A DNA stretch of 64,000 nucleotides, from assembly GCA_037043455.1 (NCBI GenBank), contig JAWPHD010003261.1:124001-188000 (forward strand). The letters run 5' to 3'. Below, in pieces: positions 32,534-44,524 of this stretch (position 1 is its first letter; each line of letters starts with the position of its first letter). The stretch comes from Cyrtodaria siliqua (Eukaryota; Mollusca; Bivalvia; Adapedonta; Hiatellidae). The position numbers and the translations under genes were made by a program. The notes beneath the pieces were generated by a model. That model saw only the letters and a program-made list of their open reading frames with translations, was not told where the DNA came from and did not search any database.

Positions 32534-33511
32534 TTTTTTGCTCACCTGGGCACGAGGTGAGCTATTGTGACCACTCTGTCGTCAACTTTTAGCTTGTTTA
32601 CACGATAGGGTTCGCCTTTACTTGAGCAATCTTAACCAAACTTGCACAAATTGTATATGGCTATAAGATCTCGGACGAGTTCGATAATGGGTCAGATCGA
32701 ATCATTAATACCAGAGTTATGGCCCCTGAATTAGTAAAAAGTGCAGTTTTTCATATTGTTTACACGATAGAGACCACATTTCTTGAGCAATCTTAACCAA
32801 ACTTGCAAATATTGTATATGATCATAAGATCTCGGACGAGTTCGATAATGGGCTAGATCGGAAAAGTAACACCAGAGTTATGACCCCTGAATTAGCAAGA
32901 AATGCAGTTTTTCATCTTGTTTACAAGCAATCTTAACCAAACTTGCACAAATTGTATATGACCATAAGATCTCGGACGAGTTCGATAATGGGTCAGATCG
33001 AATCATTAATACCAGAGTTATGGCCCCTGAATTAGCAAAAAGTGCAGTTTTTCATATTGTTTATACGATAGAGGCCACATTTCTTGAGCAATCTTAACAA
33101 AACTTGCAAATATTGTATATGATTATAAGATATCGGACGATTTCGATAATGGGCCAGATCGGAAAAGTAACACCAGAGTTATGACCCCTGAATTAGCAAG
33201 AAATGCAGTTTTTCATCTTGTTTACACGATAAAGGCCACATTTCTTGAGCAATCTTAACCAGTCTTGCAAATACTGTATATGACCATAACATCTCAGAAG
33301 AGTTCGATAATGGGCAAGATCGGACTAGTAACACCAGAGTTATGGCCCCTGAATTAGCAAATATGCAGTTTTACATGTTGCTAACACGATACAGGCTACA
33401 TTTTTTGAGCAATCTTAACCAAACTCACAGTTTTTTTTAGTTTTTTTAATTTTTTTTATTATTATTTTTTTCCTTTTTTTTTATTAATGTTTTTTTTCCA
33501 GTTTTTTTCCA
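32534..33511 (+). mobile_element. Core-repeat element starting with GCTCACCT hairpin, 5' part
   Basis: A hairpin GCTCACCT/AGGTGAGC (32540-32562) is followed by core repeats with the AGCAATCTTAACC block at about 32625, 32786, 32926, 33090, 33250 and 33410 (145-163 bp apart). Each carries CAGAGTTATGGCCCCTGAAT or a variant, and the repeats lead into a T-rich tract. Here the element is cut by the tandem-duplication junction. Its complete form is 37352-38961. Confidence 0.85.
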
Positions 33512-36500
33512 GTTCGAATTTTATCTACTATTAATGCAAACACAATGACAGGTGTTCTTTAAAAGTGAAATACTGATTAAAACTAACTAGGTATTTCTAC
33601 AATATAATTAGAATATTTATTAGGTAATTATGAAAAGTAAATAAAGTAAGAATATCACGAAACTAGTCGCTACATACTGAATTAATTAAAAGAAAATGTC
33701 GGCATACTCAACGCAGCAGTAACCTTTTTAAATGTAGAGTAAATATAGTTTAGTAGTATAACATTCAATAAGATCAGTTAATGAACTAAACATAGAACTG
33801 ATGCACTTCGCACTTGTTTCCGAATGTATAATTAATACATAATCAATAAATAAAGATAATTTAATCAGTCTAAAGACATTTGAGTCCTGGCAGTCGCTAT
33901 TGACGGCTGTACAGACTAGACATCCCATACTTGATATATCAATAAACAATTAAAGACAATCAAATCACAAATATATATTGCCGTAGACAATGCAGAATTG
34001 TATGCATATGCGAAGAGACGTAGAGAAACGAAAAATGAAGCTCGGATCAGGTTCGTTGGCAAAAAAATGCCAGCAAAGAGGTCTTCGGGAGAGTCTTGAA
34101 CATCTATATGTCTCTCCAGACAACAATGGCAACTTATTGGCTGTTCTAGATTGTTTGACATTGCAGGATGTTGTGAGAGAGAATCATAGTTTAAAGTGAA
34201 AACTTACAACGTTGAAGTCCACAAACATCAGCAGTATCAGTGGCAAGACCTCTCCAGTTATGATCGATGATTAAAAACGTGGCCATGTTATCTCTCTTAT
34301 ATAAAACAGATTCATTTATAGTGCAAGGTTCAACGATTCCTTCTTGGTCGTTTTTTTCCTGAGAATAGAAAGTAACTAAGAAGTATCAAAAGGCTTGCTC
34401 AGTATTTCAGTCACGATATCAAATAAGATATGACCTCTAGACCACATAAACCTCCTAAATATCGGTACGCCCTTATGCTGTTGTTATCATTCAAACGCTG
34501 AACAGGCCAGAATATGGAGTGTCTTAATCAAACTTGATGAAAATATAACAGCCATTGTCGTACAAAAATTGCTGCAATCATGAATCAGCCAATTATACTT
34601 CCATATTCCATAAACCGGTAACAGCATACTGTGTTCACACAATCTTCGAATACTTTTATAGACTAAAAGAGAGTTTGTCTGGCAAAGGGTCCACTCATCA
34701 AGATGGAACCGCTGTAAAATCCAGAGTATATGATCCACATCTCCCTAAATTGCCTCTTACCATCATTGAAAAGCCGGAAAAACAACAACAATACAGATTT
34801 AAAAAAAATACCAACTGACAGTTTATGTTGCTGGTTAGAGAGTCCTCTAATTGCATGCACTGCATCCATTCAGAAATGAAAAAGGACGCAGAGTTTACTC
34901 GCAACAATCACGTTTTACGGTTCCTTACTAAAAGAGTATGATAATAGACCTTTGGAAACGGCCGAACACGACACATACAAAATATTGAAGTCTCGGTTTG
35001 ATTGAGACTGTTCATGAACGGTAGTGAAATATGCTAGCTACCGCTCACGCCCTCTAGTGTTCAGAGGCAGATAATACATAGATTGACTGACTGGTGTGTC
35101 ACAAGATACCATTGGTTACTTTCTAAAAATCAATGCTTTTGACACGGAGTTAACAACAGTGTTTATGGTTTAAATCATTCAAAACTAATCAGGAATAAAC
35201 TGTACTTGCTATACATTGTAGTTGTCATAAATCAAGTCCTTTATGTTATGCAAAGCAGCTGAAACATCATTGAAGCAAAGGCAAGGCAATGCAAACATTA
35301 TTCTCAGATTGAGTTAATTTCATACTACTTGAAACGCTATGTCAGTTCTTGGTAAGCGTTTTCAGGATGCCATAAATGCAAAAGGAAAAGATTCAGAGAC
35401 GCCGAATTCAATAGAATAAGGCTGAAAATGGGATAAGGACAAGCTTGTTATTGATTGCATGTATCATGCAACTGCACACGAAACTGTGTTAAATGGGTTA
35501 AACAAAAATTACATAGCATACAATACAATAAGAAATGTATTTTAGTGTTGATGCAACATATCTTTTTACTCAATGTAACGAAATTGGAGTTTCGAAAGCT
35601 TTGGCGGTACATGTTTGTTAGAATGGCACGTATGGCATTTAAGAACAATTTTAATTTTCAGTATAGATTTCAAGTTATTGATCTGGATTATATATGAATT
35701 TCATGACTATACCTTAACTCTTTACAAAGCTTTGGGTAGGGAAAAACAATGGGAGATAACACACATTATGCAAAGAGTACTACAATGCTATCATCGCAGG
35801 GTATCAGCGGGCAGTCGACTAAAACGGAAGTTGCTGATCTGTCCGGCGGTGATCAGTTAGTTGTTGTGATAAAATCACTCAGTGGTGTGTAGAAAATATA
35901 TTTTTAAAATTATAAGTCGAAGGATTTGGATTGGATATAAAATATCGGTGAGTACTATTTATATTTACCTACACCCCAACAATATCCAATAATATCCTAT
36001 AGTTTAGCTCTAATCACACGACTTGGGTCTACGATCAGTGCAAAATCAGGCTGCTGAATGAAGCAAACCGGGTTAAGATCCAGCATATTGCTTCATAACC
36101 ATCGCTTTTAATGCAGATTTATTGTTGTGAGAGAGATGTGTGTGTGTGTGTGTATTTCTAAGGATTATAGTCCCTCCACCTACGACAGGCGTCCTACCCG
36201 ACGATTATAAGCACAATGTCTGGACTTTTATCTGTGTGTTGTTGTGTGATGTGATGATATGTCTACTTAAAGCAGCGAACTCAATGGTTTCTTTATAGTG
36301 CTGCCACACTAGAATACCACGCCGTAGTAGACATGATACCCTCACCCGCCAGTCACATTATTCTGACACTGGTCAATCAGTCGCAGCACTACCCATTATT
36401 TGCTCGTCAGGCAAGGGTTACAAGTGACTACTCCATTTTTAAAGTCTTTGGTATGACTCGAACCCACGACCTCCCGAATGCAAGGCAGACGCTATAACCA

Positions 36501-38329
36501 CTACACCACAATGCTTCGGAGTTGTGAGAGAGATACTTATTAAGAACCACTGTAACCAACCTGACTGCCCGTTCAGCTGCAACTGTACGTACACTGAACA
36601 AAATTTCTAAGTATCAACTTTTGTATCTTTACTAATTTTCTTATTTTAAATATATTTTAGAATATATATATGATAAGTATTTTGTTTTGACCCATAGTTT
36701 GTAAAACATTTACTTTTTGTTTAATTCGTTTCGTCTTTTGAGAGTTACCCTCCCTTTATATGAAAACATGAAATATGCTGATAAAACACATAACATGAGT
36801 CAAAGATCGCTTAAAGATATACAATTCTTAAAATTGGTATGAAATAATAGAAAAAAACTTGAAAGATTTGACCCATTTATCGCAGATTTTCCCTCTATAA
36901 AAAAATGAAATCTTAAATTACCTCCCTTTAAATTGAATATTGTTTGAAATTCAAGTAACTGTAATTCAGCGTTAACAACAAATATTTCGAAAATTTCTTT
37001 TGCAAACGCATTTGTAGTGGTAATGCTTGTAAAACATGATGTCAAAATAATTTTAACTGGCATATTTTAGAATTAGGAACATAGAAAGCTTTACTAATTC
37101 GGAGTACTTAATAAAATCCTATATGCCCAGTTGTGTAAGTGTTATAACTTATTTCTAAGAAAACACATCGACTTAAAAGTTTTAAAATATGTTCATGCAA
37201 TCAGAGCAGACGATTTACACCCGTTATTTTGCAGTTTAACCGTATCTCTAATCAAGCTCAAAATACACAAACAATGAGAATATTATTGACATATTCTTAG
37301 GTAGATACTTAGCAATTTGGTTTAGTGTAGTCATTAGTTGCATTCATCGACTTTTTTGCTCACCTGGGCACGAGGTGAGCTATTGTGACCACTCTGTCGT
37401 CAACTTTTAGCTTGTTTACACGATAGGGTTCGCCTTTACTTGAGCAATCTTAACCAAACTTGCACAAATTGTATATGGCTATAAGATCTCGGACGAGTTC
37501 GATAATGGGTCAGATCGAATCATTAATACCAGAGTTATGGCCCCTGAATTAGTAAAAAGTGCAGTTTTTCATATTGTTTACACGATAGAGACCACATTTC
37601 TTGAGCAATCTTAACCAAACTTGCAAATATTGTATATGATCATAAGATCTCGGACGAGTTCGATAATGGGCTAGATCGGAAAAGTAACACCAGAGTTATG
37701 ACCCCTGAATTAGCAAGAAATGCAGTTTTTCATCTTGTTTACAAGCAATCTTAACCAAACTTGCACAAATTGTATATGACCATAAGATCTCGGACGAGTT
37801 CGATAATGGGTCAGATCGAATCATTAATACCAGAGTTATGGCCCCTGAATTAGCAAAAAGTGCAGTTTTTCATATTGTTTATACGATAGAGGCCACATTT
37901 CTTGAGCAATCTTAACAAAACTTGCAAATATTGTATATGATTATAAGATATCGGACGATTTCGATAATGGGCCAGATCGGAAAAGTAACACCAGAGTTAT
38001 GACCCCTGAATTAGCAAGAAATGCAGTTTTTCATCTTGTTTACACGATAAAGGCCACATTTCTTGAGCAATCTTAACCAGTCTTGCAAATACTGTATATG
38101 ACCATAACATCTCAGAAGAGTTCGATAATGGGCAAGATCGGACTAGTAACACCAGAGTTATGGCCCCTGAATTAGCAAATATGCAGTTTTACATGTTGCT
38201 AACACGATACAGGCTACATTTTTTGAGCAATCTTAACCAAACTCACAGTTTTTTTTAGTTTTTTTAATTTTTTTTATTATTATTTTTTTCCTTTTTTTTT
38301 ATTAATGTTTTTTTTCCAGTTTTTTTCCA
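33512..38329 (+). repeat. Tandem segmental duplication, copy 2 (4818 bp)
   Basis: Near-identical to 28693-33511; the single-base deletion described there is the only difference I noticed. Because copy 2 starts inside the 2.8-kb TIR element it lacks that element's left end. Copy 2 retains the natural continuation of the core-repeat element on its right side, so its right border is the ancestral one and the internal junction at 33511/33512 is the new join. Confidence 0.95.
36138..36520 (-). mobile_element. tRNA-derived SINE, copy in duplication unit 2
   Basis: Identical in the parts compared to 31320-31702, including both 14-bp GTTGTGAGAGAGAT flanks. It was carried along by the segmental duplication and is not a separate insertion. 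Confidence 0.85.
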
Positions 38330-38961
38330 GTTTTTTTTTTTTGATTATATATATTTTTTTCAATTTTTTTTTGGCATTTTTTGGATTTGACTAAACTTAA
38401 CAGGCAGCATTGGTATGATGTCTAGTTGAGCATATTTGCGTTTTTTTCCGGTTCGTTGATTTTGAAAGGAGTTACGGCCCCTTGACATTTTTTTTATTTT
38501 ATTTTAAATTTCTTGTCGGCGCTACTCCTCCTAAACAACGAGTTCAGTTTCGAGGAAACTTGGCAGGAAGCATCGGTAAGATGTCTAGTTGTGCAAATCT
38601 CTGTATATCAATGGAATCTTGGACAAGTTCGAAAACCAGCTAGATATTGTTAGTAACTACATAGTTATGACCCTTGATTTATTGAAAAATGCTATATTGT
38701 ATTTTCCTTTGTTAAATCTGTAGCTACTTCATTTTTTATCTAATATTTACCAAATTTGTTTAGAATGTTAATATCAATAAAAGCTTAAACAAGTTGCCTG
38801 ATTCATATCCATTCATATACTCCCCACACCCCCACCCAAACCCATTTTTATGAAATCTCATTCATAGAAGAAAGTGGGACAATTAAAAAATTCCCATATG
38901 CCAGACTAGACACACCTGACTTATTGCCCATGATTACCAGGTAAGCGATCTAGGCCCTCTT
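37352..38961 (+). mobile_element. Core-repeat element, complete form
   Basis: It begins with the hairpin GCTCACCT/AGGTGAGC (37358-37380), runs through six core repeats and a T-rich tract, then degenerate blocks such as AAGATGTCTAGTTGTGCA and GCATCGGTAAGATGTCTAG. It ends with CCAGGTAAGCGATCTAGGCC near 38937-38956. The opening CACCTGG and closing CCAGGT text are inverted to each other. It is non-coding. Confidence 0.75.
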
Positions 38962-38989
38962 GTTTACTGTTCTCCTAGTTGTGACTTTT

Positions 38990-39865
38990 TAGATCACCTG
39001 AGCCGAAGCCAAAGGTTCAATGTGATCTATTGGGATCACTCTTCGCCCGTCCGTCCGTCCGTTGTAAACATTTTTTTTCAAACGACTTCTTCTCTGAAAC
39101 CGCTAGCTGGAATTCAACCAAATTTGGTGCGAATCATCCTTATATGGACCTCTCTCAAGTTTGTTCAACTGGTGGACCTGGGGTCATGAATTTAAAAATC
39201 TTCTTCTCCGAAACTACAAGACATAGAGCTCTGATATGTTGCATGTAGCATTGTGTTATGGTCCTCTACTAAGTTTGTTCAGATGGTGACACTGGTGTCA
39301 TAAATGGTCGGGCCTCGGGGTCGCGAGTTTTACATGGACTTATATAAGGAACTCTTCTTTTTCAAGACTATAACACAAATACCTGTGATATTGCAAGTAG
39401 CTTTGTGATATGGTCCTCTACTAAGTTTGTTTAAATAGTGACCATGGGATCATAAATGGCCGGGCCTCGGGAGTCACTAGTTTTACATAGCCTCAAAATA
39501 GACAGTCTGCATGTGATGTTTCATTCGTGAGGCCACAATTTATTAATAGTTATAGAGCGGACAATGCTTTTCTTTATCAAGGCATGGCGACCTTGATATT
39601 GAACCTATTGACTCCAAAATAAATAGAGGTCATCCTCTCCCCGTCTATATCTATGAAGTTTCATTTATGTAGCCATAAGTCGTGAAGAGTTAAAGAGCGG
39701 ACACGGTTTTCCATTATCGAACCATGGTGATATTGACCTTTAAAATAATGACCCCAAAATGTTTATCTGTAAAGTTTCGTAACTGTGGCAGCATGAAGGG
39801 AAGAGTTATAGAGCGGGAAAACTTGTGCAAACAGACGAAGGGACGGACAGACTGAATCTAGTAAA
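38990..39865 (+). mobile_element. Core-repeat element with CCGT and GACG microsatellites
   Basis: It opens with GATCACCTGAGCCGAAGCC and a CCGTCCGTCCGTCCGT run (39047-39062). Units with TATGGTCCTCTACTAAGTTT follow (about 39256 and 39411), then two units ending in GTTATAGAGCGG or GTTAAAGAGCGG. It ends with GACGAAGGGACGGACAGAC near 39834-39852. A 72-codon frame at the start is not a gene. Confidence 0.75.
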
Positions 39866-40487
39866 AGCCCAATACTTCCTATTACATGGGTTTAATTATC
39901 GATCTTGCAACATACGCGTCAACGCAGGTTCTTTATATCTATTTTCTATTTTTGTCAAATAGGAATATTTGTTTGCAAAATGTGTGAATATTGAATGACT
40001 GTCCGTTTTACACGTGGCTTCCGTTGTGTACAAGATATGGGCTCGAGCGACGCTCTCGTCTATCATAGACAATGGAACACGATGTTGTCTATTCTATATA
40101 ACAAAATACAAGTGTATTTATTTACATCGTACATCGTGTTGACATGTTTACACAATGTATTGACTTTACACAATGTATTGACTTCATCAAAATGGTCAAA
40201 ATCCTACTATTTTAATCACAAAATGGCATATATCTAATAATGTAATAAATCAATTAAAAGCAGCTAATCGGGCAGACAGAAAATAGAGATTTGCAACTAG
40301 CTGGGCAGTTAGGTCGGTTACAGTGGTTCTTAATAAGTATCTCGTTTATTGTCAAAACTTGTTTTGAAGTTCAATATTGGATAAGCATTCGATCGAGAAA
40401 TGATTGTTCTGTCTACACAACAATAAATAAAGTTATGTTGATTATAGCAAAACTATTGGATAATAACAGATATGATTTGGTAGGGAT
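39866..40487. other. No gene or repeat recognised
   Basis: AT-rich text with frames of 76-80 codons that show no domain or splice context. A short TTTACACAATGTATTGACTT-type duplication lies near 40150-40180. Confidence 0.45.
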
Positions 40488-40735
40488 GCAGGTAAATATA
40501 AACAGTACTCACCGATATTAGTTATATCCAATCCAAATCACTTATTTATAATTTAAAAAATATTTTTTCTACACACCAGTGAGTGATTTTATCACAACAA
40601 TTAATTGATCACCGCCGGGCAGATCAACAAATTCCGTTTTAGTCGACTGCCCGCTAATACCCTGTGATCATACATTTTTCAAACCTAGGAGGTTATACCT
40701 TACGAAAAATCACTATGAGCCTTCAAACCCCCGGA
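40488..40735 (-). repeat. Uninterrupted inverted copy of the A+B repeat
   Basis: On the minus strand this reads segment A (GAAGGCTCATAGTGATTTTT ... AACCTCCTAGG) directly followed by segment B (GCGGGCAGTCGACTAAAACG ... ATCGGTGAGTACTG). It shows the state before the 2.8-kb element inserted into the related copy at 28080-31150. Confidence 0.75.
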
Positions 40736-40884
40736 TGATACCAATGGCCCAAATTTTGGGTCCTGACTCATAGACACAATACTTTTATTCTATGCTACTC
40801 AAAGTTTGCTATAAACACCAAACCTTTATCGTCTTATTTTTGAACCCTGATGAAGGATATTAATGGTTTCCTTTATATCATGTA

Positions 40885-41174
40885 AATAAACTAACCCGCC
40901 AAATAATAGCAAAATTACACTGCAAAACCGTTTATCAAAACTCCATGTGTTCAGGTCTTATAATACTGAATAAGTGCAAATTAAAATACCAGTGACTGAA
41001 TTTGCGAAAAATGAAGTACGAGTTGGAAACTCTTAATTCGACGCTCAAGTTTTGGGGTTTGGCCTGGCTGGTTAAAGACGTTTATATTGTGTCTAACAAA
41101 ATGTATGAGTTACGTATATACCTCGTTGCCAGTAGTTTATTGTAAAAATGACTATTGTTGGCAGGATAGCTACT
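40885..41174 (-). mobile_element. TTAA-type MITE, minus copy
   Basis: The right end TTGGCAGGATAGCTACT is followed by TTAA (41175-41178). The left end AAACTAACCCGCCAAATAAT corresponds to the other terminus, with a damaged flank (GTAA). The body shares TTTGGGGTTTGGCC and the CTCTTAATTCGACGCTC block with the copies at 20.3 and 51.5 kb. Confidence 0.75.
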
Positions 41175-41470
41175 TTAAGACCAAATTAAATTGTTGATAT
41201 GTATGCTGTTGGTAAAACCGGCCACCGTAAAATGTCGAATTGAAAGCTTGGTGCTTTGCAAACATTGAGTAGTATGCTTCTATGTCAGGTCCCCAGCAGA
41301 CGTTTGGAATTTTTGGCAGACATATATACAGATTTATAGATCTATCAGAGAACTAATCAATCTAGTTATATAGCGTAGGACCCGTGATTAAATCGGATAT
41401 TGTTTTCCTTGATATTGCCCACCAGCCAGTTAGCGCCAGGCCAAAGAGAAGGACCATCAAGGCAGACATG

Positions 41471-41740
41471 TCACAATAGTGTTGTTTGTGCCGTGTGACG
41501 ACCGTAGCAAGTCTCCCCATACATCTAGTTAATAGTTATCTTTTCATCTCAAAGGGACTGTATGTCATTCATATATTCTGTTTGTCACAATAGTTTCGTG
41601 TGTGCCGTGTGGCGATCGTAGAATGTCTCCCCGACCATCCAATCAATAGTGTTATATTTTCATCCCACAAGAATTGTAAGACATGCATACATCTAGTTTG
41701 TCACAATAGTATATTTTTGTGCCATGTGGATAACATTCCT
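41471..41740 (+). repeat. Tandem repeat, about 115-bp unit, three copies
   Basis: TCACAATAGT starts units at 41471, 41585 and 41701. Each unit carries GTGTGCCGTGTGGCGA-like text and then CATCTAGTTTG or similar. The third unit is partial and changes into the next repeat. Confidence 0.8.
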
Positions 41741-41744
41741 GTGG

Positions 41745-42290
41745 GATGAAAAGATGGCATGAGAGTTATGGTACAGACGCTGAACATGTATGACAAGTTT
41801 CAACGTTTTTGTCAATACGGTTTTGAAATATGACTGTACATTCAACATTTTGATGAAAAGTTTAAGAGGAAAAGGATGATAAATCGGATAAAATACAGAC
41901 AGATGCTTGTCACTTATGGTTGTGTAATGATGATGAACATGTATGCCATTAGTATTCTATCAATAGGATTGTACATTCACAATTTTAACCAAAAATTCTA
42001 AAGGGGGAAAAGGGGATAATTCTAATAAAATACATGACAGACTCATGGTGCTTTCCAAATATAGTTGTGTAACGATGATGAACATGTGTGCCAAATTTCA
42101 AAGCTTTCTGACGTTTGGTATTTGGAATATGACTGTACATTTACAATTTTATCTTACATTCTAAGTATAAAGGGGTTTGGGATAATTCTGGTAAAATACA
42201 TACCATAGTTATGGTGCATCTCACTTACGGTTGTGTAATGATGATGAATATACATGCTAAGTTTAAAAGTAAGCCTAGCGCAAGTTTGTT
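41745..42290 (+). repeat. Tandem repeat, about 145-166-bp unit
   Basis: TTGTGTAATGATGATGAACA or a variant occurs at 41920, 42065 and 42231, with GGAATATGACTGTACATT and a GATAATTCTGGTAAAATACA-like block between them. A first diverged unit begins near 41760. The style matches the other core repeats in the window. Confidence 0.75.
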
Positions 42291-43204
42291 ATTTCAATAA
42301 CACCCTTCGAGCGAAATTCACCAAGTCAGATATGGCCATGGTCCATATTATCTGACCTTTACATTCTTATCTGAGTAACGATCAGTACGATTGGATCGAT
42401 GATACGATCAATATGATTGGATCGATGATAATAGGCAAGAGTGCTCCAAATGTCAATACTGTCAATAATGTCGGTGTTTCAGATCTTGTCATCTGGGATG
42501 AAAATTGGTAAAAGTAGCCATTTAAATGTATATATCATTATGAAAATAGAGTGTAATGTGACCTCTTCTTTCTTCACCAGAGCACATCACAAGAAAAACT
42601 GTTACAAATTAAGTTTTTTATTGTGTTTTATTCGTATTAAAACTGTTAGTCTGGTTTTAGTTTTAAAATATCTCGTTATACCGGTAATTAAAAAATACAG
42701 TATTTCCAGCGGGTTTCGATGATCTTCAATTCTCACCCACCAGGTATTAATCTTGCACAATATAAACCCGATGGAAATATTTTGTCTCATCTGATTTTAT
42801 GTAAATAATACGATTTTTTACCCAAAAGGTTGAACATATACAAACACATTTTCATAATTTACAGTTAATGCCTGTCTTTCAACGCCAAATGCATTCGCAA
42901 CATCTCGTAGACTGCTTCGTATCATTATTCGAATTTCCATATTGGTTACGTCATCGCGCCTTAGATTCCCGCCAAAACCAATTTGTATTCAAAATCAAAG
43001 TTATCATCCAAATGTTACAATGTTATTCAGCCGATTGCTCAATCAATAGTTTATTTACATGAAAGCAGTGATAAAACCTTCTTCTGCATTGTAAAAAACA
43101 AACACTCAACGCAAATTATACATCAACACGTGTGGCTAGCGGCCATATTGTTTACATAGCAACAGTGCACTATTTTTGTGTGCCATTGCCGTTCGGCGAT
43201 CTAA
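42291..43204. other. No gene recognised; short 28-bp duplication near 42380
   Basis: ACGATCAGTACGATTGGATC and ACGATCAATATGATTGGATC lie in tandem at about 42378-42430. The 93-codon and 64-codon frames downstream have no recognisable features. Confidence 0.45.
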
Positions 43205-43332
43205 ATGTCAAGATTTTGAACATACCGAACCGCAGTGATACACACAGGCGGGATCCCGAAGAATGACGGGATTGGTCGAGGATTCACGATTGCGCCAAAT
43301 GAAGAAACAATGCAGGACATACTGGACCACAC
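43205..43332 (+). pseudogene. Coding-like exon with in-frame stop and a consensus splice donor
   Basis: In one frame the sequence reads MSRF, a TGA stop at 43217-43219, then TYRTAVIHTGG and IPKNDGIGRGFTIAP, then NEETMQDILDHT. It ends at a consensus donor GTAAGT (43333-43338) in phase 2. Codon texture and GC content stand out from the AT-rich surroundings. The NDG ... GRGFTIAP ... MQDILDHT pattern is loosely like a doublecortin-type domain; this is a guess from memory. An alternative is that the exon starts at a splice acceptor after CCGCAG (43230-43235), which removes the stop. No following exon was found, so it is either a dead first exon or an internal exon of a gene with distant exons. Confidence 0.35.
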
Positions 43333-43338
43333 GTAAGT

Positions 43339-43902
43339 GTCGAATATGTACGCAACGAGCGCATATGTCCGCGGCAAATGTAGGGTGCGTCTCCACCAAA
43401 TATTTGATGTCGATCAGTAAATGTTGAACGGTAGATTAGAGAGAAGATTTTGCTTATTAGTAGTTTTTCATGGATACGGAAATTAATGAAATAAAATGTA
43501 AGGAATAGATATTATCAAAAAAGAGATTTATTTTATTAATTGTTTTAAACCATTTGACAGTAATTTATGGTGGTAAAGAAACATATATGAATAAGGATGA
43601 AAACAGATAAAGTAATTAATAAAGAATCAGGGGCCCATAAATGAAATTGATCCATAATTTCCGAAAAGTGGAACATGCGTTTAGCAATGTAATATGACAT
43701 AGCTGAATGATCGACTTTTTATTATTTTATTAAGCTATATTAATGTTATAAATAATGTTATTTAGAATTATTCTTCGTCCTCTTGAGAACGATGATCTAA
43801 AGTCAACATTGCACTACGTGACCCCGTAAGCGTTAGCTCCAATGATAAGAAGCGAAGTCTTCCAAAATCATGGTAAACGGCAATCGGAACACCTCGCCTA
43901 TT
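43339..43902. other. No gene recognised
   Basis: AT-rich text without coding signal or clear repeats. Confidence 0.45.
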
Positions 43903-43970
43903 AGTCTGGAACCCTTCCTCTACTGCGCTCGCTGAGAGTAGCGAGCGCAGTAGGGGAAGGGTACCAGACT
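43903..43970. repeat. Perfect-style hairpin sharing its core with 14763-14879
   Basis: AGTCTGGAACCCTTCC and CTACTGCGCTCGCT are mirrored by AGCGAGCGCAGTAG and GGAAGGGTACCAGACT. The GCGAGCGCAGTAGGGGAAGG core is the same as in the loop of the palindrome at 14763-14879. Confidence 0.85.
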
Positions 43971-44524
43971 ACTCGCTGATATGCTATCCCCGTAGAGGTT
44001 TACCACCACCAATTACATGTAAACCTCCGAGGTGTAGTCGAATGTAGTTCCTATAATAAAAAGTAATCCCTCCTTTTTCGATGGAAACGGGCATTATAAG
44101 TAGGGGAAAACTGCCCATTTCTATTCGATTTTGTGGTTATATGTATAAGAAGCGTATTAATAGGTTTTACTGGATCACTGATGAACATTTTCGAAATTTC
44201 GACTCTATGCTTACACTTTGTGAGCAATGTAAACAGTCGATCAATAAAAACAGCTGTACCCTTGACCTGTTTAGTAAACAAACAAGAACTTTCTTACATG
44301 TCTTGTGACCCCACGTTTTCTGGTGATTTTTCAAGTGGAAAAATAGTTTTCTATATGAACATTACACTGCTGCATTATCCATACTTGAGTTGAATTTGCA
44401 GCAAATCATTAATATGTGACACTTTAACATTGGTGTCTATGGGGAAAATAATTGGTGCTTTCATACCTAGACTGGTCCCCGATTGTCCTTGACACCTAAC
44501 TAATGTTCGCAGCCAATAGTTAGA

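Larger units (their letters stand above)
28693..33511 (+). repeat. Tandem segmental duplication, copy 1 (4819 bp)
   Basis: Every position I compared recurs 4819 bp downstream, or 4818 bp downstream after about 30024, where copy 2 lacks one G (AGAGAGGTCC against AGAGAGTCC). The short GT microsatellite and the T-rich tract also match. The left border reads CCTGTTCGAAT, the internal junction CCAGTTCGAAT and the outer right border CCAGTTTTTT, so the breakpoint carries 3 bp of microhomology (GTT). The unit includes most of the 2.8-kb TIR element, a SINE and part of a core-repeat element. The short frames repeated in both copies are not convincing genes. Confidence 0.95.

Noticed and set aside
28909..36063. 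Matching sets of 60-87-codon frames at 28.9-32.2 and 33.7-37.1 kb as conserved genes
   Set aside because: They are identical only because the DNA is a near-perfect tandem duplication. None has a domain, and the overlapping opposite-strand frames are equally preserved.
44051..44393. Overlapping frames of 75-86 codons on both strands
   Set aside because: All three frames are open simultaneously because stops are few locally; there is no domain or splice support.
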